Of a stretch of 6,992 nt of DNA, positions 1 to 4,735 are shown piece by piece (position 1 is the stretch's first letter; every line of letters starts with the position of its first letter). Both the position numbers and the translations under genes were made by a program. The stretch is from Fluviibacter sp964387485 (GTDB lineage Bacteria; Pseudomonadota; Gammaproteobacteria; Burkholderiales; Rhodocyclaceae), in contig CAYLWV010000077.1 of the NCBI GenBank assembly GCA_964387485.1, positions 1 to 6,992 of the forward strand, in the 5' to 3' direction. The notes beneath the pieces are model-generated. The model was not told the DNA's origin. It searched no databases and saw only the letters and a program-made list of their open reading frames with translations.

Positions 1-34
1 GTGGTTGTCACCACGGTGTGCTGCCGTTTTATTC

Positions 35-40
35 AGGAAA
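35..40 (+). promoter_or_regulatory. Ribosome binding site of the outer-membrane protein gene
   Basis: AGGAAA lies 7 bases before ATG 48. It decides the start: the in-frame GTG at 18 has only 17 visible bases upstream, no purine-rich site there, and would put ten extra residues before the signal peptide. The promoter of this operon is outside the window. Confidence 0.6.
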
Positions 41-47
41 GACGCCC

Positions 48-1664
48 ATGTTTTATCAGCCTTCGCGTGCCCGTGTGCGCACGCTCGTGCATGCTCTGTG
101 CATTGCCCCCGCCGTTTTTAGTGCCCCGCTCCATGCTCAGGAAACACCCGATGTACAGACCCAGCTCAAGCAGATTCAGGCCAGCCTGAACCAGATTCGC
201 TCGGAGTACGAACAACGCATCGCCACACTGGAAAACCAGGTCAGTCAGTTGCAGAAAGAAAATACACAACTGAGCGCTCGTGTCACCACCCCGGCAAAAG
301 CATCACCCCTGCCGTTGGCCCAGGTACGCCAGGAACCGTCTGCCAAAACCACGACGCCCGCACAACAGCGTGTAGCCAAAGCCGAATCGGTTGAGGAAGC
401 CATCACGGCCGTTGCGCCGCCACCGGCGGCCGCCGCACCGACCCCTTTTCCCAATCTGGGCGGCAAAGACCGCACTATTGATCTGGGTGCAGAACTGTTT
501 CTCGACGCCAAGTATGCATCGCAGAGTCAAAATCCACAGAATGCCTATGCTGGCACATTGCCCAACGGGGCTGAAGGCGTGCCACGTGGATTCTCCATCG
601 GGGAAACAGAGCTTGTCTTCAAAGGGGCTGTGGACAACCTGTTCCGCGGCGAGGCCCGCTTTGTGCTGGAGCAGGAAGGCAACAGCACCGCGATTAAGAC
701 CGAAGAACTCTTTGCCGAAACACTGGGGCTCCCCTGGGGCACCAAGATTAAAGCGGGTAAATACTGGTCGAACGTGGGCTATCTGAACGACAAGCATCCG
801 CACGAGTGGGACTTTGTCGATCTGCCCCTGGTTTACAAGCAGGTGTTTGGCGGCCAGCTCAATGAAACCGGCGCCCAGCTCAGCTGGATCGCCCCCACCG
901 ACAATATGCTGTTCAAGCTCGGGGGTGAGATCGCCCAGGGTTCGAATGGCTACACCGGGACGTACAACAGCAACTTCAACCAAAATAAACCGCGCCTGGG
1001 CACGCTGTTTGCCAAGACCGGTGGCGACATCGGTGACTCACACTCCTGGCAGGGCGGGGTATCGTGGGTGCGCGCAACAACAGGCAACAATACGGCGAAC
1101 CAGGCAACGTACACCCTAACCAACACCAACCCGGCCGATGCCTCTAACCCATCACAGCAATTGAACTTTACGGGTGGCAACACCACCTGGATTGCCGATT
1201 TTGTGTACCGCTGGGCACCTTTTGGCAACCCGACCGCACAAAATCTGAAGATTCAGGGTGAAATGTTCTGGAACAAGCAGAGCGGTAGCATGACCAGTAA
1301 CTATAACTGCCCGGACAACGATCAATGTCTGCAAGGAACCAATTTTGCCCAGAACCAGCAGGGCTTCTATACCCAGGGCATCTACCAGTTCATTCCGAAG
1401 TGGCGTGTGGGCTATCGCTATGACCGGGTGTTTAACGGCACCAACAGCTATGGCCTGCCTTCTGCCGCACTGACCGGATCACTGATTCAGAGCGGTTGGG
1501 ACCCGTATCGCAATACGCTGATGATGGACTGGGCCAACTCGGAATATTCGCTGATCCGTCTGCAGCTGGCTCGCGACAATGCGTTTGGTCCGGGACTGTA
1601 TAACAACGCGATCTATCTGCAATACATTATGTCTCTTGGCGCGCATGGCAGCCATAAGTACTAA
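48..1664 (+). CDS. Porin-like outer-membrane beta-barrel protein with N-terminal coiled coil, linked to a ZnuA/ZnuB-type metal importer
   Basis: Predicted 538-residue outer-membrane protein. Residues 1-30 form a Sec signal peptide (cleavage after LHA, before Q31). Residues 36-78 are a heptad-like, Gln/Glu/Leu-rich coiled coil, 80-137 an Ala/Pro/Thr-rich linker, and about 142-538 alternating aromatic/polar strands typical of a 16- to 18-strand barrel. There is no TonB box or plug domain, so it looks like a passive or selective channel, not a TonB-dependent receptor. The block YLNDKHPHEWDFVD (about 245-258, His250 and His252) matches, from memory, a proteobacterial family often annotated as zinc-regulated outer-membrane receptor beside zinc ABC transporters; LbtU-like siderophore porins also have this coiled-coil-plus-barrel layout. 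Cys421 and Cys427 could form a disulfide in a surface loop. I chose ATG 48 because AGGAAA (35-40) lies 7 bases upstream and a proper signal peptide follows; an in-frame GTG at 18 would add ten residues. The substrate is inferred from the neighbours only. Confidence 0.8.
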   Translation: MFYQPSRARVRTLVHALCIAPAVFSAPLHAQETPDVQTQLKQIQASLNQIRSEYEQRIATLENQVSQLQKENTQLSARVTTPAKASPLPLAQVRQEPSAKTTTPAQQRVAKAESVEEAITAVAPPPAAAAPTPFPNLGGKDRTIDLGAELFLDAKYASQSQNPQNAYAGTLPNGAEGVPRGFSIGETELVFKGAVDNLFRGEARFVLEQEGNSTAIKTEELFAETLGLPWGTKIKAGKYWSNVGYLNDKHPHEWDFVDLPLVYKQVFGGQLNETGAQLSWIAPTDNMLFKLGGEIAQGSNGYTGTYNSNFNQNKPRLGTLFAKTGGDIGDSHSWQGGVSWVRATTGNNTANQATYTLTNTNPADASNPSQQLNFTGGNTTWIADFVYRWAPFGNPTAQNLKIQGEMFWNKQSGSMTSNYNCPDNDQCLQGTNFAQNQQGFYTQGIYQFIPKWRVGYRYDRVFNGTNSYGLPSAALTGSLIQSGWDPYRNTLMMDWANSEYSLIRLQLARDNAFGPGLYNNAIYLQYIMSLGAHGSHKY

Positions 1665-1670
1665 GGAGGT
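1663..1670 (+). promoter_or_regulatory. Consensus Shine-Dalgarno overlapping the upstream stop codon
   Basis: AAGGAGGT is a perfect anti-16S match. Its first two bases are the last two of the TAA that ends the outer-membrane protein gene, and it sits 6 bases before ATG 1677. The arrangement fits efficient, possibly coupled translation of the periplasmic binding protein, which is usually needed in excess over its permease. Confidence 0.85.
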
Positions 1671-1676
1671 CACCCG

Positions 1677-2591
1677 ATGAAACTCTTCAAAACCATCTCT
1701 TGGCTCTCGGCCAGCCTGGCGATTTCGCTGATGTCTTCTCTCGCCCATGCCGATCTGAAGGTGTTCGCCACGGTACCCGAATGGGGCGCGCTGGCTGAAA
1801 CCCTGGGCGGCGATAAAGTCTCGGTCTATGTGGCGACGACCGCGCTGCAGGATCCGCATCGGATTCAGGCACGGCCTTCACTGATCGCCAAAGCGCGCTC
1901 GACCCATCTGCTGATTGCCACGGGCGCCGGCCTGGAAGACGGCTGGCTGCCCACGGTGCAACGCGAGGCCAACAATCCTGAGATTCTGAACAACCGCCCT
2001 GGCTACCTAGCGGCCAGCCAGTATGTGCGGTTGCTGGATGTGCCGGCAACCGTAGATCGGACGATGGGCGATGTGCACGCCGAGGGCAATCCGCACATCC
2101 AGACAGACCCCCGGAATATGCTGCCAATCGCCAAGGCGATCAGTGCCCGCATGGCGCAGCTGGACGCGGCCAATGCGGCTTTCTACCAGAGCCGCCTGGA
2201 GGCGTTTAACCAAAGCTGGCAGACCAATCTGCAACGCTGGCAGAAGCAGGCGGCGCCTTTACGTGGTGTAAAGGTCTGGTACCAGCATGACGGTTATCCG
2301 TATATGAATGCGTGGTTGGGCCTCGCTCAGGTCGGTGTACTGGAGCCACGCCCCGGCGTAGAACCTTCGAGCCGCCAACTGGCCGATATTCTGCAGCGCC
2401 AGCAGACGCTGCAAGGCCGGATGGTGATTGCCTCGGCCTATATCAACGATGCACCCGCCAAGTGGTTATCTGAAAAAGCCAGCATACCGATGGTGGTACT
2501 GCCGTTCACGGTGGGGGGTAACGCTCAGGCCAAAACGCTGACGGATCTTTATGAAGATACGATTCAGCGGCTGCTCGCCGGGCTGAAGTAA
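1677..2591 (+). CDS. ZnuA-like periplasmic metal-binding protein of an ABC importer
   Basis: A 304-residue substrate-binding protein of the cluster A-I (ZnuA/PsaA/TroA) family, which delivers Zn or Mn to an inner-membrane ABC transporter. A Sec signal peptide ends at AHA, with mature Asp26 next. Three expected metal ligands are visible: His61 in DPH, His140 in GNPH, and His204 in YQHDGYPY. A His at the third site is usual for zinc binders; manganese binders have Glu there. The fourth, C-terminal Asp normally found in a DPLG-like segment is missing: here the segment is LPFTVGGNAQAK (275-286). The His/Asp-rich loop of classical ZnuA between the first two His is also absent. From memory, the TVGG ending marks a recurrent proteobacterial subfamily, so this is probably not a mutation. 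The preceding gene ends 12 bases before and the permease starts 10 bases after. Zinc is the best guess; copper or manganese cannot be excluded. Confidence 0.88.
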   Translation: MKLFKTISWLSASLAISLMSSLAHADLKVFATVPEWGALAETLGGDKVSVYVATTALQDPHRIQARPSLIAKARSTHLLIATGAGLEDGWLPTVQREANNPEILNNRPGYLAASQYVRLLDVPATVDRTMGDVHAEGNPHIQTDPRNMLPIAKAISARMAQLDAANAAFYQSRLEAFNQSWQTNLQRWQKQAAPLRGVKVWYQHDGYPYMNAWLGLAQVGVLEPRPGVEPSSRQLADILQRQQTLQGRMVIASAYINDAPAKWLSEKASIPMVVLPFTVGGNAQAKTLTDLYEDTIQRLLAGLK

Positions 2592-2601
2592 ACTCGACCT
2601 C

Positions 2602-3372
2602 ATGAACGACCTCTCTGTTTTTGCCGACATTCTGCTCCCGGCCCTGGTCGCTGGGTTGCTGGTGATCAGCACGCACATTCCGCTGGGCTTCAAGGTATTG
2701 TCTCGCGGCATCATCTTTATGGATCTGGCCATTGCCCAGGTGGCAGGGCTGGGAGCGCTGCTGATGACGGTGCTGGTCGGCGAGCAGGCGCCCCCCCTGG
2801 TGACACAACTGGGGGCGGTGACGCTGGCACTGCTTGCTGCATTACTGTTGCACCGTTGCGAACGTCTGACAGCGCGTTATCAGGAACCGCTGATCGGCAC
2901 ACTGTTTGTGCTGGCGGCGACCGCCGGGATTCTGGTGCTGGCAGGCGATCCGCACGCCGGGGAACACATGACAGAGCTGTTATCCGGTCAGATTCTCTGG
3001 GTATCGCGCGAGCAACTCATCACCAGCGCGGCTGTCACCGGCATCCTGCTGATTGCCCTATGGGTCACCCGGCAAAGCCAGGCACTGTTTTATGCGCTGT
3101 TTGCCGTGGCGATTACGTTGTCGGTGCAACTGGTCGGCGTGTATCTGGTTTTTGCCACCCTGATTATTCCGGCGTTGAGCACGGTACGCATCCCACACCC
3201 AAAGCGCCGCCTGCAGGTAGCCTATGGATTGGCCAGCGCGGGCTATCTACTGGGGCTGAGCGCTTCGGCCCTGCTGGACCTACCAACGGGCCCGATGATT
3301 GTGTGGACACTGGCGCTGTGCGGCGCGGTGACAGCGGCCGTAGCAAAAAGACAACACCCTTATTCTGTCTGA
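2602..3372 (+). CDS. ZnuB-like metal ABC transporter permease (ABC-3 family)
   Basis: A 256-residue, very hydrophobic inner-membrane protein with about 7-8 predicted transmembrane helices, close to the usual ABC-3 (ZnuB/MntB/TroB) permease length. Segment RGIIFMDLAIAQVAGLGA (35-52) corresponds to the family's conserved second-helix region, in which classical ZnuB has a SHA motif; here it reads IAQ, a variant I associate with the same subfamily as the TVGG-type binding protein. GDPHAGEH (115-122) followed by ELLSGQILWVS (125-135) is another family signature; His118 and His122 may face the periplasm or the translocation path. ATG 2602 follows the binding-protein stop by 10 bases with only a weak Shine-Dalgarno, which suggests translational coupling. 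No ATPase gene follows, so the nucleotide-binding subunit must come from outside this window, possibly directly upstream. The metal is inferred from the partner protein. Confidence 0.9.
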   Translation: MNDLSVFADILLPALVAGLLVISTHIPLGFKVLSRGIIFMDLAIAQVAGLGALLMTVLVGEQAPPLVTQLGAVTLALLAALLLHRCERLTARYQEPLIGTLFVLAATAGILVLAGDPHAGEHMTELLSGQILWVSREQLITSAAVTGILLIALWVTRQSQALFYALFAVAITLSVQLVGVYLVFATLIIPALSTVRIPHPKRRLQVAYGLASAGYLLGLSASALLDLPTGPMIVWTLALCGAVTAAVAKRQHPYSV

Positions 3373-3401
3373 ATATGACATGTGGCAAACCGGCAATTTC
3401 T

Positions 3402-3431
3402 TCGACTGCGGTGCACACTTACGCCTAAAAT
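3402..3431 (+). promoter_or_regulatory. Possible sigma-70 promoter for the PCu(A)C gene
   Basis: TCGACT (3402-3407, 4 of 6 to TTGACA) and TAAAAT (3426-3431, 5 of 6 to TATAAT) are separated by 18 bases and lie 31 bases before the preferred start at 3463. The 90-base spacer after the permease is much longer than the 10-12 bases between the preceding genes, which also favours a separate promoter. I saw no clear CueR-type or Zur-type palindrome here. Match by eye only. Confidence 0.35.
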
Positions 3432-3462
3432 GAATCATCACGTTTACTCTGGGAGTCTTGCC

Positions 3463-3905
3463 ATGCGCCGTTTCGTTCTTTCTACCGTTGCTTTGTGTAT
3501 AGCCGCCAGCGTTTCGGCAGCCGACGTCAAAGTGGGCAATCTGAGTATTGATGATGTGTGGGCGCGTACCGGCCAACCGGGCCAGGTATCGGCGGCTTTC
3601 ATGGACGTCAAAAACAAAGGCGCCGCCGATAAGATCGTGTCAGCTCACTGCGACTGCGCCAAAGCCACCGAGCTGCACGATATGAAGATGGCCGACGGCA
3701 AAATGCTGATGATGCAGGTCCCGGCGATGGACGTGCCAGCCAATGGTGATCTGAAACTGAAGCCGGGCGGTTACCACATCATGCTGATTGGCTTGAACCG
3801 CCCGCTGGTGGCCGGTGAAACGCTGCCGATCAAGCTCAAGTTCGAGAAAGCCGGCGAAGTGACGGTGCAAGCCCAGGTTAAGGACAGAGCTACTCATATG
3901 GGACA
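3463..3905 (+). CDS. PCu(A)C-type periplasmic copper chaperone, 3' end lost in assembly gap
   Basis: Periplasmic copper(I) chaperone of the PCu(A)C (DUF461) family, which supplies copper for CuA/CuB centre assembly of cytochrome oxidase, often together with Sco proteins. A signal peptide of 19 residues ends at VSA. The full binding signature H-X10-M-X21-H-X-M is present: His72, Met83, His105 and Met107, with GGYHIMLIGLNRPL (102-115) as the family hallmark, then a Met-rich stretch at 74-84. His62-Cys63-Asp64-Cys65 lies near the copper site and could add ligands or a disulfide. At least 147 residues are visible; family members are usually about 150-165, and the protein ends near RATHMG plus probably His or Gln (codon CAN), so only a few residues are missing. 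Start 3463 is chosen for GGGAG (3451-3455) 7 bases upstream and the signal peptide; in-frame ATG 3430 would add 11 residues without a good ribosome site. Reading through the gap into trxC is an artefact. Confidence 0.92.
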
Positions 3906-4005
3906 NNNNNNNNNNNNNNNNNNNNNNNNNNNNNNNNNNNNNNNNNNNNNNNNNNNNNNNNNNNNNNNNNNNNNNNNNNNNNNNNNNNNNNNNNNNNNNN
4001 NNNNN
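3906..4005. other. Assembly gap (100 N)
   Basis: Exactly 100 unknown bases, the conventional filler for a gap of unknown size. It removes the end of the copper chaperone gene and the start of trxC, together with any terminator, promoter or further genes between them. The true distance and even the adjacency of the flanks cannot be read here. Confidence 0.98.
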
Positions 4006-4431
4006 TCTCTGCATATCGTCTGCCCACACTGCGATGCCATCAATCGGGTACCCGAATCACGACTGGCGGAAAACCCGGTCTGTGGCAAATGCGGCCAGGC
4101 GTTATTTACAGCACACCCGGTTGCCCTCACCCAGCAGACTTTTGCCAAGGCGATCACGCGTAACGACATTCCGGTGCTGGTCGATTTCTGGGCCCCGTGG
4201 TGCGGCCCCTGCAAGATGATGGCGCCGCAATTCGAACAGGCTGCCGTCAGGCTCGAACCGCGGGTACGTCTGGCTAAAGTAGATACGGAAGCCGAGCAGA
4301 TGCTGGGTGCTCAATACGGCATCCGCAGCATTCCGACACTGGCCCTCTTCAAGGGCGGGAAAGAAATCGCACGACAGGCTGGCGCGATGGGCGCCGCCGA
4401 TATCGTCCGCTGGGCCCAGAGTTACCTCTGA
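4006..4431 (+). CDS. trxC: Thioredoxin 2 (TrxC), start codon lost in assembly gap
   Basis: Cytoplasmic thiol-disulfide oxidoreductase with an N-terminal zinc ribbon. The visible protein begins SLHIVCPHC, and homologues typically begin M-S-L-H or M-N-T directly before this, so probably only the ATG (would be 4003-4005) is missing and the full length would be 142 residues, as usual for TrxC. Counting that Met as 1, the zinc ribbon has CPHC (Cys7, Cys10) and CGKC (Cys27, Cys30). The thioredoxin fold follows with active site WCGPC (Cys67, Cys70) inside VDFWAPWCGPCK, and the cis-Pro at 111 in IRSIPT. TrxC reduces ribonucleotide reductase and oxidised proteins under oxidative stress, and its zinc ribbon is redox-responsive. 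Its stop lies 16 bases from the convergent helix-turn-helix gene. Being next to metal genes may be chance, since the gap hides its upstream context and promoter. Confidence 0.95.
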   Translation, partial: SLHIVCPHCDAINRVPESRLAENPVCGKCGQALFTAHPVALTQQTFAKAITRNDIPVLVDFWAPWCGPCKMMAPQFEQAAVRLEPRVRLAKVDTEAEQMLGAQYGIRSIPTLALFKGGKEIARQAGAMGAADIVRWAQSYL

Positions 4432-4432
4432 G

Positions 4433-4448
4433 CCCGGTCGCGGGGTTT
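4433..4448. terminator. Weak hairpin between convergent genes, possible terminator
   Basis: CCCG (4433-4436) and CGGG (4441-4444) can pair around a GTCG loop, followed on the + strand by GTTT. The stem is only 4 base pairs and the T-run only three, so an intrinsic terminator is doubtful. No better candidate exists in the 16 bases between the stop codons of trxC and the convergent minus-strand gene. Confidence 0.2.
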
Positions 4449-4723
4449 CAAGCGGCAAGCTGATGCTGGTTTGCCGCACGGGGCATAACGCCCAGCGCCT
4501 CCAGGGCATCGGCCAGATCGTGATCCGATAACTTATGGTGCGTGCGTAACCAGACCAGCATGGCGACCGGCACCGAGGGTGTCAGATCCTTCTCGAATCG
4601 GGAACCTACGGGTTGCGATACGCCGAACATGGACCAGAAGTCTTTCTGGTTTCTTCCGAGTTTCTTACGCATGGCTTTGAGCCCTTCCGGACTCAGGTGT
4701 GACTGACGGCTGGTTCGTGCCAT
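4448..4723 (-). CDS. Small helix-turn-helix (XRE-like) DNA-binding protein coupled to oprC
   Basis: A 91-residue cytoplasmic protein, probably a transcription factor; its target is unknown. Residues about 13-45 form an XRE/Cro-type helix-turn-helix: NQKDFWSMFGV (25-35) contains the positioning helix and turn, and SQPVGSRFEK (36-45) the recognition helix. Then comes PSVPVAMLVWL (49-59) and a charged C-terminal helix at about 65-77. The pattern NQ-x2-FW-x3-GV-[ST]Q-x2-GSR-[YF]-E recalls, from memory, a family of small proteobacterial HTH proteins with no separate ligand-binding domain. ATG 4723 is preceded by GGAGG at 5 bases; a longer reading to 4804 would overlap the receptor gene and lacks this site. 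It starts 10 bases after the oprC stop, so it is probably co-transcribed with oprC and may control it or other copper genes. That role is inferred from position only. It could also be an orphan antitoxin-like HTH, but no toxin gene is adjacent. Confidence 0.8.
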   Translation of the reverse strand: MARTSRQSHLSPEGLKAMRKKLGRNQKDFWSMFGVSQPVGSRFEKDLTPSVPVAMLVWLRTHHKLSDHDLADALEALGVMPRAANQHQLAA

Positions 4724-4727
4724 AACG

Positions 4728-4735
4728 CCCTCCTC
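4728..4735 (-). promoter_or_regulatory. Shine-Dalgarno of the HTH gene, overlapping the oprC stop codon
   Basis: On the minus strand GAGGAGGG spans these bases. Its first two bases are the last two of the TGA (4736-4734) ending oprC. The core GGAGG is 5 bases from ATG 4723. This strong site fixes the start of the HTH gene and implies that ribosomes finishing oprC can reinitiate on it. Confidence 0.8.

Noticed and set aside
1..14. Perfect inverted repeat GTGGT-TGTC-ACCAC at the left edge, possible operator or hairpin
   Set aside because: The 5-bp arms are short, it does not resemble a Zur or Fur box, and the upstream context is cut off, so no function can be supported.
18..47. GTG at 18 as start of the outer-membrane protein
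   Set aside because: No ribosome site is visible and it adds ten residues ahead of a normal signal peptide; ATG 48 has AGGAAA at good spacing.
303..983. 226-residue open frame on the minus strand
   Set aside because: It lies wholly antisense to the barrel protein, has low-complexity Arg/Gly-rich stretches, no recognisable domain and no ribosome site; it reflects codon bias of the real gene.
2856..3428. 190-residue + strand frame overlapping the permease
   Set aside because: It is out of frame with a well-conserved permease and its translation is Arg/Gly/Ala-rich without domain features.
3430..3462. ATG 3430 as start of the PCu(A)C chaperone
   Set aside because: It would put 11 extra polar residues before the signal peptide, while ATG 3463 has GGGAG 7 bases upstream.
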